From contig CM030708.1 of assembly GCA_017979445.1 (NCBI GenBank), forward strand, positions 31,128,721 to 31,192,720: 64,000 bases of DNA, written 5' to 3'. Both the position numbers and the translations under genes were made by a program. Below the pieces are notes generated by a model. That model worked only from the letters and a program-made list of their open reading frames with translations, did not search any database and was not told where the DNA came from. The stretch comes from Akebia trifoliata (taxonomy: Eukaryota > Streptophyta > Magnoliopsida > Ranunculales > Lardizabalaceae). This document shows positions 49,392 to 61,897 of the stretch, in pieces (position 1 is the first letter of the stretch; each line of letters starts with the position of its first letter).

Positions 49392-52300
49392 ATGGATTCG
49401 ACAAGGCACACTTGTTTACGACTTGAAATCACAGAAAGAGCAGAAAACGAAAATCCAGAAGTGATCTTCATCAAAGCCACCTGGTTCGATTCCCATTTCG
49501 ACCTTTCGATAACAAGCGGACTTGATGCTTGGATCTGCAATGGTAACAATTATTTCTCTCTCTCTCTCTCTTTTCTACTCTTTTTTCTTTGAAGATCTCA
49601 TTCATGAAAATTTCCGATTTCTTCTGTTGTTGCAGCATCAGAAGCCGAGGTTCGAGAGAGAGCGAACCAGTGGGATCAACCTGTTTCCGAATACATCGAG
49701 ACTGCCGAGAGGTATCTAGGGTTTCGACAGCCTGGTTCCATTTACAGTTTCGTTGATGCTGGAAATGGGTATAAAAGAGTGAGTGAAAAGCCCAATTAAT
49801 GTTTAAATTTGTTTGTTTGTTGGGTTTTTTTTTTTTGGTTATTAGATACTGTTTTCAGTCACAGTTTGCTTAATTTTTTGGTGGTGGGATATCTTATCAG
49901 GTTTCAAAATCTTTTTAGAACCTAATTTTAACTTTGAAACCTAATTTTTTTTTTATGATATATTAAATAATTATGTTTTAGAAAATCTTGTAGTCATTTG
50001 AAATATACGGTATGCAATGGTAACCATTAGCACTCATAAATCATAATCATATTGTTTCCATCATAAAGTTGACGTCTTTGAGGGAGTGTTGTTGAGGGTA
50101 TTTTTTTTTCTTTTTGGATAAGCATGTTATTTAAGAAAATGGAGAAAAATACACCAAATCCTGTTGTCAAAATTGGATCGGATTGTAAAATTGCACGGAA
50201 GATGATTAAAAGAATCGTCATAATTTGATGCCCCCATCACAGAACTGTAGATCATTTGCCTCGGGATACACAGGGAAAAGATTTATGATTCTGCATATCC
50301 TGAGGCAAATATTCTATGGTTCATTGATGGGGGCGTATGTCAGAGTAGGCATCAGAAAATCATTATTCTGATTAAAATTGAATTGACATTAAAAAGATAA
50401 AATAGTATCTAATAAGCTTAAATGTTGTATAATATGCTAACTACTCCATAAATCATCATATAATGATACAGAAACATAGAAACAATTACCTAGAGATGCT
50501 AATAGGCACCATAGAGACACTCTTACAATCAAATGGTTATGTAACCAAAAATCCTTCATCATTACTTAAGCAATCTTGGAAGAAAGAAATTGCATGCGTG
50601 TACATACATTTTTCATCATTTGTGTTACATGATGGTGGGTGAATAGTAATAACATCCATTGATCTCCTTTTTGTTTTGTTTAAGTTTTAAGGAAAAAAAA
50701 AAGTATGAACATAAGAATCATTGCCTTTTACTTTTATTCCAAACATAAGATTCGAGGAAATCACAATTTGCATCGTAAATTGTGCTTGAATCGTAAGATA
50801 CACAAAGAGATCATAGGATTTATCTAACAGGATTCACATATAATACTCAAATCATTTGGTTTAAGCTTTGATTTGAATCATAGGATTCATAAACGGTAGG
50901 CTTTTAATAACACTACTCCTAGTAGATCCATAAATGAATTAATTGCACGTGCAATATAAGTGTGACATGCTTTATTTGGGGTAGCCACCCATTCCAAACT
51001 TTCTTCTGAAATTTATATTGTTTTCTTGATAACCATCCAAAACGATACATTGAATGGTAGATCGCACCTTCTTGCATGTGCACCATATATGTGTATGCAA
51101 CTTTGGTGGATGACTACTTCCTGTAGATACCTTTTAATGTAGGTAATCCCCATGTAGGAAATATTCATTATGGAACTAGAGAGTATTAGTCTTGAATAAG
51201 ATTTGTTGAGGTGAATGTTTTTGAGATTTCAGGCCTCTTTGGTTGAATCGGATCCTTTTGTTGAGTGAGCCTAATCCTAAATATTTTTGAGTTGGTTTAG
51301 TTTGGACAACACATTTAGCTTCAATTGAAATTTCAGATTGGAGTTCAAAAATATTTTGAAGAAAGAATAAAGTGTAGAAGAGAGTATATCGTGTCTCACT
51401 CTTATGGGGTCAAATGTCTTCTGAAGTATTCACAAATAGGGATAACTGAAACCGCCATCCATTTGAATTATTGTAAAAAATTGAGTATAACAACATCAAC
51501 AAAAAAAAGTAGAAAAAAAGTTTAACCCATCTGTCACTTTCTACAAGTTGAGAGTGGTGATAATGCAGTGAGAGCTTTGATAAGATGAATTTATGCTCAC
51601 CCCAAGGAAGTGTTTCTTTTTCATGATCTTTAAATCCAAGTTTTTGGTTGGATAGGACTGCTGGATTATGTGACTAAGAAACCGGTTTCTCATTCTTTCC
51701 AACAAATCGGGTGTACTTCTTACTAATTTTTATGCACAAAATGTCTGATAGTTCTTAATCTTCGACCTTTCCAGGCCTCTGATTTGATGTGCATGATTTG
51801 CCTTACACCAGGTCACGTGCATATCCTAAAGCCTTAACCAATTCTCTGTTGCAGATGAGATCTGGTTTTATTATTTTTCTTGTGGAATCATTGCAAATTT
51901 TTTTCTCATGTTTCTAATCCAATAAAAAGGTCCCAACCCTTCTTGATCACAGGTTTTACAGCTACCATTAAAATTTTGATGCAAGTTTGAAAATTCTTTG
52001 AAGAAATAACATGGAGAGGAAGAGAGAACTCCATAGCTCACATATTGTATTGTGGTGAAACGACCCATTGTATATAATGGAAATGGCTGAAACGCTCTCC
52101 TTGTAAATTAAAAGTATAATATAATTCCTATGTTAAGATGCAAAAATGAAATTCTCTGTACCAACAGAACTTATCTCTCTATCTCTAAGATTTTCTAAGT
52201 TTATGAATTTTGATCAGCATAGATTGGCTCAGTTATGACTTTGTTGTTTTCATAACAGCTAATGCATTGGTGGTGTAATGTTTTACAGTTGTCATGGACA

Positions 52301-55300
52301 TTTGAGAAGCAAGGAACTAAGCTAGAATGGCGATGGAAATGTAAACCATCACCTAATAATAAGAATACTACAACGGAAATCTTGGATTTTCTTATGGATG
52401 CAAACATACGATTGAGTGTGAGTTTGTACATTCTCTTTATGTTATTTTTGGTTGAATAGTATAGCATTTCTTAGCAAGTTCATTATTTTCTTAATCTTAC
52501 TCCACTTACTGAACACATGTGTATACCAGTTAGTTATTATGGGTATAGTGCTTGCTTTTTCTTTTCTATTTTGGGTTTAAGGGATAATTAGGTTATCAAC
52601 AGTAATTTATGAAATGTTTACCAAGTCATATTTATTAATAGGTCCCATTTGGAGTTTGATTCAAGAATCTAATTTCTTAAATGAACTCCCTTCTTGCGAC
52701 CTGATTATGAGAACTGTTGCCATTCTACGCATTAAACCAACTGAGCAGCTTGCGACCTATGGCCCAACATAAAGCTAGTTTATTTAGTTAAATGAGCTTG
52801 ACCTGATTAAGGTAGGCTTGACTTGGCAAAAAATAAACATATTCAATGAGCTGGTTTTCCTTTTTGTTTTTTTTTCTTTGGTCTTGTTTTTTCTTCTGTT
52901 GTTTTTCTTGATAACCCTCTTGCTTCTTTTCTTTAATAAAATCTTTATGCTTTCAAAAAAAAAAAAAAAAAAAAAGGAGAAAAAGGAATGCAAACTATTG
53001 AAAAGCCTACATCTTCTTTTGTGTCTTTCTGATTATCACCCCTAACTTTAAGCAACTTCCAGCTAGATTATTTTAGAATGCATATATTGGGGATCATGTA
53101 TTTCCTATGGTTCTAATTCTCTAGTGTTCTGACCTTATACAAAACCATCCAATGGCCAGTTAGGTTACTTTAGAATGATCAGTTTGACAAAATCTTTTGG
53201 GTTGTCTTCCCAATTCTTGCTATCCATCAAATTATCCTAAACTGGAATTTCTTTTAATTGTTTTAACATCACCTCCTCCAAAAAAGCTTATTAGTTGCCT
53301 CTTTAATGTAGCCTGACATTAGTGCACTCAAGAGAGTATTACACTATTAAAATTGCAGTGTGTGCCTTTGATTCTGTAACAGAAGACACTCTTAGTATTC
53401 AGTTAGTATATGCACAGGATGCCCTTAAAAGACAGAATTTATGTTTCTCCAAACTTGAGTGCCATTGACTGAGTTTAGCTGCTTTTCTTTATTTTATGGT
53501 CATTCATTTCAAGATCACTGCTACCGTCATTTATAAAAAAATTTGTTTCTTGAAAGATTAACATTCTTCTCTATAAAGTGTAGCTAGTTTAGTCGTTTTG
53601 ACCATTTTGATATTTGGTTTTGATCGATGTTTGCTGGTCAAAAAACATTGCGAAAATGCATTTCCACTTTCGGCACCCACTATGATCTTGTGGGCAATAA
53701 TTATTTATTTATTTTTGATAAATGGCTAAGGGCCTGTTAGGTTGGGCTTTTGGAGCTGGCTTTTCCAGCTTTTTTATTTTATTTTAAGCCTAAAAAGCCA
53801 GATGAATGATGTTTGTTTGGGTTTTTTTGGCTCTTGTAAATTTTAATTGAAGCCCCAAAACGGCTCTTTATTGAAGTCGCCCCAGGCCTGCTTCTTCATA
53901 TGGCTTTTGCGCGAAACCAACTAACATAAAACGGTTCATGTAAAATTACCTAAATGCCCTCCATCTTTGATTGAATTTCCATCCAAAACTTAACTTAGAA
54001 ATTGAAATCGAAAACGTTTTACGTTTCCTCATCTCCATCTCCAGCAAGCTCCTTGCCCAAACGATCGACAATCACAGAGATCCTTCTCGTCTCTCTCATC
54101 TTTCCCTCATGTTATAAGAAATCCCTTTCTCTCTCATCTTTCCCTCACAAGTAACCAAACGAAAAAGCCTGAAACTTCTAACTACAGATCTCGTCTCTTG
54201 CTTTTTGCCATTAATGATTTCTTCTGTGTGCGATCTTCTGATTTGAGCTGACCAATTAAGGTACGGATCTTTTATTTTTCTCTTTTTGTTGTTGATTTTA
54301 CTATAAATCGAGTTGGGATTCATGAATGTATCCTCTTTTTTTTTTTTTTTGTGTGTGTGTGCGTGTGCATTTTAACTCAAATTTTGTGATTCGATCATGG
54401 TTTCCCAGCAACCAAAATTGTGCATGGAAAAATGTTATTTGATTAAAATGAAAATCATGACTTACTGTTATTTACCAAACAGTGAAAATTAGTTCAGTTG
54501 GGTGACATGGGTATACATTTTGTTCGAAATCCCAAATTCTTGAGGAAGACCACATTTGATCCCATATATGTTAGATTCTTCATTTGGGATTATGAGGGAC
54601 TTATGCTAGATAAATCTATAACTATAAGATTTTTCTTGATGTATCTACGGTTGATCTTGGTTAATGAACAAGACCGTGTCGTCTTGGATGAGTTTTCCGA
54701 TACGTTTGAGTCATCTTGGTCAACAATGAGACAAATGAACCATAGTTTTAAATCTCGTCCGATGTGTCTTGACTTGTCGATCTGTCTCGTTGGTGGACAT
54801 TACCGAGATCAATTAGACGAATTGTTTCGGTCTTGGATGAGATTTAAAATCATGTTTGAGACTTGTCCATGATAAGTTTGATGTGATGCATTAATTGATT
54901 TTGTGTTTTTTATTTTGGCTCAAATTGATTTCTTATGTTTTACAAGTGCAATCCCTCGTAGTTGCATTGGTTGATTCATAGTACATAAATTTCAAATAAT
55001 TGCCTGTTTTAGACATCACGATTTTTCATTTCATTCTTTTTTGCTTCTTACCCAAAAGTTCTCGGAAAATTTGACAAGTATATAATAGGCATAGTTGCAA
55101 AACTAGGCAACCGTCGACATTTTAGACTTGATATGGTTATCAAAAATATGAAATGTTACTACTTAAACCTAGTTTATGGAGCTGAAATGGGGATACACTA
55201 TTGGGGTTGTAAATGATAACCAAACCAAGCTTTTATGTTTTATTCACACAATTTTATGACAAAATAAATTACTGTTTCATAACCAAAATCCATTTTGGAT

Positions 55301-58300
55301 TCAAGTTGTACCCATTTTTATATGAGATATATGCAACTTCTTTTTAACCAATAGGAAAATGCTGATGTAACTTGAAATGTACATCGATTCACAGATTGCT
55401 GACGTGGATGAGTATACGGAAGCATATAAGTTTTTCATCCGGGATAAGAGTGAAAAATATCAATGGTTCTGTGGGCACCTCTATGTCAGTAATGTGTGAA
55501 ATGATGTATGTTTAAAACGTCAAAGTAATTCATTCATAAACTGTTTTTTTAATTATGACTTTATGTAATTTGATTTGCATTGTGAGGAAACCATATTTTA
55601 TAGCCTCTTTGTGCTTAAAATCTGGCATTTAATGAACATGTCCTCAGATCTTATATTTAAAAAATATCCATTTAAAATATCGAGATGAACGTTTCACACA
55701 TGGTGAAGTTCAATTTGTGGTGCCTTTTAGTCTTATTTTGGGGAATGAGGTGTTTAGTATGCTATTTGATATTTTTAACATTTACTTACAGTAATAGTTG
55801 TTTATGATAATTATTTGTTTGCTCATGATCTTTGTTGTTACTCGTATTTAATTACGTTTTTCATTCCTTATCCTTATCCATTACTTTTTAAAAAATGAAT
55901 AATCAATTTGTCAGATACCGAGACAAAAAATAACAGAACCAAAAGAAACAGAGTCAAAAATTGATTCTGCAAGATGGACACCTTATCTTCATAAGATTTG
56001 GGTTGATATCTGTGTGGAATTGGTTAAGAAGGGAAAAAGACCCGGTACTTCATTGAATGCATCGGGGTATTCATCTCTAATCAAGCAATTCCAGACATCG
56101 ACGGGGCTTAGTTATACTAAGAAGCAACATAAGAATCACTGGGATAAAACAAAAGGTATTTGGGCTAGATGGATTAAGTTAAAAGCATGTAATGGTGTGG
56201 GTTACGATGCTGTTAACAACAAGGTATTGGCAAGTGATGCATGGTGGAACTCTTGGTTGGAGGTAATTTTCGATTAGATTATTAAATAGGAATATCACGT
56301 TTACCTATTCAAACTTATAAAACAAGTTTGTTTATTTTGTAGAAAAATAAAATTGACGCGCAATGGCGTTATGACGGACTAGAACATGTTGAAGAGTTAG
56401 ACATACTATTTGGAAGGACCTATGTTACTGGAGAATATGTTGCAAGCTCTTTTAATCCCGGTGCGTGTCCATCCACTGAGTTATCTAGAGCAGTTGAGTA
56501 TGAGCTTCAGGATGATGATGATGATGATCATGCATTTGTTCAAGAAACACAACCACTAAAGTCCCAACCATTAGGTTCCCAGCCACCTGTCGATATTTCT
56601 CCTGATGTTGATGTTGATGGTGATGGTATCCCTAAATTTATTGCATCATCGCGCAGGAGATCTAGAGGTGACCTAGATTTCCAACACCATGCCAAACGAC
56701 AAGAAATGACAAATACAGTTATGTTGGGACGACAAATTGAACGTTTGGTTGAAGCAGTTTCATCGAGGACGAGTGCGAGTAGTACAACACCCTCACCACC
56801 ACCTACATCACCTGGTAGCATGAGGGAGTGTATTGATTTGTTGGATGCAACAATAGAAATCATCCCTAATAGTGATCGTTATCGATTTGCATTGAAATTA
56901 TTCAGTATGAAGAAGGAGTATAGAGAAATTTGGTGCATGTTGCGAACAAATGAACTTCGTGTTGGGTGGTTGGATGGTGAGATGGAGGATGCTTTAGTTC
57001 ATCGTTCTAAATAATATTTGTGTGTGGTTTCAATGTGTTTGTTTATTGCCATCTTTCATTGATGGTTATGACTATATGCCACCCCTATGGTGGTATGACA
57101 ATGTCTGTTTTTTTTTATTTTATGTTTTTCTTGGATTGGATAATATGCCCATTATATAATGAATGTTATTGATAATACCCGTTATGTGGTGAATGTTAAA
57201 CATTCTATTTTGTTATCTATGCTATTTGAATGTTATAGTTTTAAATGAATAATTTGTAGTTATGTACTTATACAGACTTATGAATTTTGATAATGATATT
57301 TCCACCCATGACGGTACGTCTACCAACGATGATATGTATAGTAGCGATGAAGTTCACGACGTGAACACCGTAGATGATGATCTATCGTTAGATATTTTGG
57401 TAACGAGTGTCATTGTAGCAATACAATAATATGTTGACACTTTTATTTATAGGGCACCACATAGGAATTCTTGTAATATTGGAACAGTCTTGTAATATAT
57501 ATATTTAGTATAATTATATATTTATTAAGGTATTCTAGTCATTTTTTGTGCATTTTGGATGCATTATGAACTTTAAGGGTATTCTGATTATTTTACAAGA
57601 ATCCAACAATAAAAAGCTGTCAAACGAACATCAATTTCTGGCTTTTGTGCTTTTGTAACAATCAAACTTTTGTTGGATGTGACTTTTTAGGCTCTGGGCC
57701 TTTGCTTCTAGTGCTGGAGCTGGCTTCTATAATGAACTGGCCCTAAAGTTTCACTTGGAATAACATAAATAATAGAAGAAAACACACAAAGGAGAAGTTG
57801 GACCCTATCCCATCGACTTGAGGATGCATATAATCACCTCCCAAATTTTCACATAATCGACCACCTCGAGATAATAGAAACCTTTTTAAGCAAATAGGGT
57901 CGTGTTAATTCTTCTATTTATTACCTCCACAATTTTGTATTTATTGCATAGTCTTGGGCTTTGCTCCTTTTCCTTTAATATACAAATTTTTTATCAATGA
58001 AAAAGATGAAAGAAAACTAGCTGATTAAAGCTGGTCCTTGCTTTCTTGTGGAACTCTTCCTTGTGAATTGATAGCTTATCTTGATAATGTGAGACAAACA
58101 CTGTTTATTTTTCTTGAATAACTATGTTCTTTGTTGTATATGATGTTATAACATATTTATATGGTTCATATTAGGAGGAAGTTGTTAGAAAGTCCCAGTC
58201 ATTTGAGAGGTTGAAGGTAGAAGCTGAAAAATGCTTAGCACAAAGTGAGAAGTTCAAAAATGAGAAGGCAGAATTTGAATTGGCTATTTACGCAAAGGTT

Positions 58301-59547
58301 TGTTTTGAACTCTGAACTACCATAACATGTTTCTTTCATTTATTTTATTCAATTTTCTTTTGGATCGGTTTTCTTTCATTTATTGATTTTTTCCTTAACT
58401 AGAAGTATTTAAAGGTAAAGTTTGCCAAAAACTTGCTAGTGTCGTCCTACACTCTATACTTTAGTAGCAGCTCCACACTTCCGTTAGTGTTAGAATTTGT
58501 TCATTTATTATGTTGTTGAACTTGAGCCAACTATGAACCTTGTTAGATAGAGTTAATCATCTTTGTGCATATTTTTATTTAAAAAAACAGCTTCAGGGGC
58601 AAGGATTCTATCCTTGAGGGCTGAACCTCGATTTAAGAGGTTTACGCTTCACTCAGTTGAGGCTTATTCCCTGAGGCATCAAGCTTGAGGTGTAGGCAAG
58701 GTGAAGCCTCGACTCTGCAACCATATGTGGACTAGACATATAATTTTGTTCCCAAAATACCCATCTGCTATGCTCGAGTTAACCTTAATGTTGGTGTTTT
58801 AATAATCCTCTCATTCACACTAGCAAATCTGACCTACATGGTCTAGGTAGCTTCAGCTAGATGTGTTTTGTGGTTATTGTATTTCTTAAGTGGCGGCGAA
58901 ACCAAAAATACTAGACTGCCAAACACTTAAGAAACTTAGCTTATGTAAGAAGGAAAAAGGTTCGTGAGGTGCAAGTTGACATTGTATATAAAAAAAGATG
59001 ATAGATGATGAACAGGCAATGAAAGCCTTCAAATGATTAAAACAAAAATTGCTGCTTCGGAGACATCAAAATAAGTGATTTCTTGGGTAAATCATTAAAA
59101 GATTAACTTTTTTTTTTCTGTTTCTTTATTTCTCTAGGGGTTCATTTTATTTGATTTTTTTATTATAATTTTTATATGAGCCTTATGTCTCTCACATGGA
59201 TCGTGCTTTTTAAAACGTTAATCGAGTATTTCTTCCCAAATCTTAGAAAAGTAGTGCATGGCTAAGCCTCATAATGTTTATCTCTATCTCCTTTGTGGTT
59301 CTAGTTTATTGGGGTCTTGAATTCAAAGAAAGCAAAGTTGAGGGAACTTCGAGACCAGCAATCAAAGCAGGAAGCTACTGGGAAATTGCCTCAAGAAGAT
59401 GATGAATCCACCGATAAAACTGAGAGCTATGATGAAGACACTGATGATGACAAAAGTGAGAAAGATTCAACAAAGAATCTCATTGGCACTTCAAAGAAGG
59501 TTCCAGAAACCAGGCCGCACAGTCAAAAGAGAGGAACACACAACTAG
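49392..59547 (+). CDS. XRCC4: XRCC4, DNA ligase IV partner in non-homologous end joining
   Basis: Five exons join in phase: 49392-49542, 49636-49778, 52289-52417, 58175-58297 and 59305-59547 (TAG), giving 262 aa, the normal plant XRCC4 size. Residues 1-141 form the globular head (CLRLEITE, FIKATWFDSHFDLSITSGLD, AERYLGFRQPGSIYSF, LSWTFEK, LEWRWKC). Residues about 142-200 are a coiled-coil stalk (EEVVRKSQSFERLKVEAEK) running into the conserved KFIGVLNSKKAKLRELRD. That is the region that dimerises and binds LIG4. The C-terminal tail is acidic and low-complexity (DDESTDKTESYDEDTDDD). The protein acts in the nucleus in double-strand-break end joining. Intron 3 is 5.76 kb because of a 4-kb Harbinger element and LINE-tail debris; intron 2 is 2.5 kb. 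No frame defect is seen. Confidence 0.96.
50229..50334. repeat. Inverted repeat in XRCC4 intron 2
   Basis: GCCCCCATCA opens the left arm and TGATGGGGGC closes the right. Inner arms ATTTGCCTCGGGATACACAG and CTGCATATCCTGAGGCAAAT also pair. The compact hairpin of about 106 bp looks like the centre or whole of a small MITE. Confidence 0.75.
52850..52976 (+). mobile_element. LINE-like 3' tail in XRCC4 intron 3
   Basis: A T-rich leader ends with TTCTTTAATAAAATCTTTAT, then about 20 A residues. This resembles the 3' end and poly(A) of a severely 5'-truncated LINE. A similar tail without long poly(A) is at about 57952-58015 (CCTTTTCCTTTAATATACAA, then ATCAATGAAAAAG). Confidence 0.45.
55360..55528. 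mobile_element. Shared-hairpin MITE, copy 8, nested in the Harbinger element
   Basis: TGCTGATGTAACTTGAAATG, then GATTCACAGATTGCTGACGT on the left, are matched by ATGTCAGTAATGTGTGAAAT and the right-hand end. The core has TATAAGTTTTTCATCCGGGA, then GTGAAAAATATCAATGG. Arms are moderately diverged. Confidence 0.7.
55915..57014 (+). CDS. Harbinger ORF1: Myb/SANT-like DNA-binding domain protein (5' end not found)
   Basis: Two exons, 55915-56262 and 56343-57014 (TAA), join in phase for 340 codons. The first 100 residues form a trihelix Myb/SANT-like domain: ARWTPYLHKIWVDICVELVK, then GTSLNASGYSSLIKQF, LSYTKKQHKNHWDKTKG and ASDAWWNSWLE. After a variable acidic stretch (a GAT-repeat-encoded run of D), a helical C-terminus follows (ATIEIIPNSDRYRFALKLFS, then WLDGEMED). 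In PIF/Harbinger elements this protein binds DNA and helps the transposase reach the nucleus. The frame upstream of the acceptor at 55913-55914 has a stop and no ATG. A start exon must therefore lie further upstream, perhaps after the donor near 54257; it was not identified. No stop or frameshift breaks the part seen. A host-adopted gene is an alternative. Confidence 0.8.
57280..57489 (+). pseudogene. Truncated Harbinger transposase (ORF2) stub
   Basis: After a TACAG acceptor, an ATG at 57280 opens MNFDNDISTHDGTS, an acidic segment and DILVTSVIVAIQ. A stop at 57427-57429 interrupts it, and the frame then goes on as YVDTFIYRAPHRNS to another stop near 57489. The layout matches the extreme amino end of plant PIF transposases. 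The DDE catalytic domain is entirely absent before the element's 3' end. Confidence 0.6.
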
Positions 59548-60282
59548 ATGTCTTTCTAGTCAACTGTAAGTTTCGACACCTTCAATTGACTTTCCTTTTA
59601 ATTTTCTTTTTACTTATTTAGGATTCTATATTGTGAAATTGAAACTAAATTTGTAATTATGGTCAAGAAAGTGAGCTAAGAAATCATGTAGACCAAGTGA
59701 TTGCTTTTATGTTAGTTACCTCTTCTGGGGCTCGTCACATTCACCTTCCTCATATTCTCATGTGTTTGAATTGTGGGTATTTGTTATGCCAGTACATTCA
59801 ATTTAAACTATAAGTGTTCTTTTGATAAAAACGCGGGCACATACGTTTGTGCATGTCGGGTGTGGTGTGTTTCATCATGCTTTGGACAATCATGTCCACT
59901 GGATTTTGATTTTTTACTTTGTTGGGTTAACTGGTTTTGCAGTCAAAACATCTATGGTGGGCAGACACAAATATTATAATCTTACCATATTTTACTTGAA
60001 CGAGGCAAAATCCAAAGAGTCATTGTTTGAAAATCCTACCAAATACATGTTTTCAATCATTTTACCTAAGTCACATATTATAATACACTGCAATCTTCAC
60101 CCAATCGTAGTGGACTTTAAAAAGTATAAATATCTCGAGGAATTGATGGTTGTAACCATAATGTAGGAACCCTAATTGAGAAGGATGGTTGGTCTTACTG
60201 AAATCCTCCTACTATGTGTAGAGAAGATGGAGATGACTTGCTCTCGTTGTCACTCATGATCACAAAATGTGCCCCCACTTAA

Positions 60283-60650
60283 GTTATGTTTGGATTGAGA
60301 GAAGTGGAGAGAAGAGAAAGTTGTTAAGACGAGAGAAGGGAAGAGAAACACAATTTCTCTCCACCATGTTTGAGTTGATAGGAGAGAACTTCGTACATCT
60401 TTGGAATTTTAAAATATCTTAAAAGAGATTTAAGGGCAGAGTTGAAATTATAAAATAATTTAAAAGGATTTTTGTCTAGTTCTCTTTTCTCTCCACTTTA
60501 GGAGAGAAATTCACCTTTTTTTTTCCCTCTATTCTTCTCTCTAATTCTTTTCTCTTTGCTCAACACTCAACAATCCAGATAAGAGAAATGAAGGGAAATT
60601 CGTTTATTTATTTTCTCTTCTCTCCATTTCTCTCAATCCAAATGCATCGT
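60283..60650. mobile_element. Tourist/Harbinger-like MITE with TAA duplication
   Basis: The left end is GTTATGTTTGGATTGAGAGA, then AGTGGAGAGAAGAGAAA. The right end reverse-complements to ACGATGCATTTGGATTGAGA, then GAAATGGAGAGAAGAGAAA. TAA precedes the left end (60280-60282) and follows the right end (60651-60653). Non-coding, 368 bp. Confidence 0.8.
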
Positions 60651-61301
60651 TAAAAAGTCAAAAACACTTAAAGGATCCTTTTGGTGGCTCGTCTCCGAAT
60701 CCATTTATACAAATCAGCAATCTGTTACTCATTTGTCAGGATTAGGCTCCATAAGAGGTCACCGAATGGTGTTTTTAGTTTTTATAGGGGGGGGGGGTGC
60801 ATTTTTAAAAGTTTTATTTTTTATGTCAGGCTCACTAACCTTATAAGAAGGTATACTGATGGATATATTTATATACAAATGATCAACTTGATTGGTGGTT
60901 TTTAGTTATTGGATTTTATTAATTTTTCATGATCGATTCATTATCATTAATATTTTATTACTATCTTAAGTGATGATTTGAATATCATGGGGTTAGGAGA
61001 CCCAATTTAGAATATTTGAGAAATTTTGAACTGATGATATACCTATTGATCAAATAATCCATTCCCTTAAAAAAAATTCTTCTTTCTTTTCTTTTTATAT
61101 AAGGCAAAAACGTGATTATTTTTTAATTTGGTAAACCAGAGATGCAATTGACACCCCAACTTTAACTTATTACAGCCCAATTTCTTAAATTATGATTAGC
61201 TCCTATAAAATTAAAAACCCAAAAGTAGAAATCTAAAAAATCAAAAAATGAGAAAACCGTTGTGTTGGTATCACTTCTATTTGCTTCTCAACTTTTACTT
61301 A

Positions 61302-61897
61302 GGATATGTTTGGTAACACTTTTGGAGTTTGAATTATGGAATTTGAAATTTTATTCCGGGAAAAAATGTTTGTTTATCATTTTTAAAAATTTCTGGTTAC
61401 AAATAGAATTTTAAAATACAATAATTATTTTGACAATATTACCCTTCTATTAATCTAATATGTGACGCTATGTGCGTCCATGTTAACCTAGCTTTGGTCT
61501 AGTGGGCCAAAAAATGGTAAATAGGCCCAATAAGACCGGAAGGACCTCACTGGGGAAACCAGTTCTTCAATTTCTATAGCATGCCTACGAAAGAAAAGTT
61601 GTCCTTAGGAGGGCTAACGTAACATCAAGCATGACTTCTTTCCTTCCTTCTTAAAGGTCTCTCACAGACACGAAGAGATATGCTTTCTCTCTCTTATCGT
61701 TTTCAATTTTAAAAAGAAAAAAAAAAATAAACTTCAAAAGATGCATCCGTCAACTCCCCATAACTGATTCAAATGTTTTGAGTTTTGATTCTGAATTTTG
61801 GAGTTTGAATAGAAACAAGCAAGATTCAATCTTTTGAATTCTGAATTTTAATGGTGGACCACCTCTATTAAGACTTTAGAAGTGTTATGAAATACAC
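61302..61897. mobile_element. MITE with GTAACACTTCTGAAG termini, copy 2, TTA duplication
   Basis: The left end is GGATATGTTTGGTAACACTT and the right end reverse-complements to GTGTATTTCATAACACTTCT. TTA flanks both sides (61299-61301 and 61898-61900). The interior shares several phrases with copy 1 at 47912-48667. A block of about 300 bp in the middle (about 61460-61760) is unlike copy 1 and may be a further insertion. Confidence 0.75.

Larger units (their letters stand above)
53730..57743 (+). mobile_element. PIF/Harbinger-type DNA transposon, internally deleted, in XRCC4 intron 3
   Basis: The element begins GGGCCTGTTAGG and its other end reverse-complements to GGGCCAGTTCAT. TAA lies immediately outside both ends (53727-53729 and 57744-57746), the 3-bp duplication typical of PIF/Harbinger. 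Subterminal regions share GGAGCTGGCTT and AAAAGCC motifs. It is 4014 bp and lies in the same orientation as the host gene. It carries an intact Myb/SANT-like ORF1 and only the beginning of the transposase ORF2, so it cannot move without help. A shared-hairpin MITE (55360-55528) has inserted into it and is therefore younger. Confidence 0.85.

Noticed and set aside
49262..49549. A 95-codon minus-strand ORF over XRCC4 exon 1
   Set aside because: Antisense to a well-supported XRCC4 exon.
54498..54872. A 124-codon plus-strand ORF inside the Harbinger element
   Set aside because: No domain, no fit to Harbinger proteins, and phrases resembling dispersed AT-rich repeats. Its first in-frame start does not connect to ORF1.
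59822..60166. A 114-codon plus-strand ORF after XRCC4
   Set aside because: No domain, and it starts at a non-ATG-supported context in the XRCC4 3' flank. Treated as chance.
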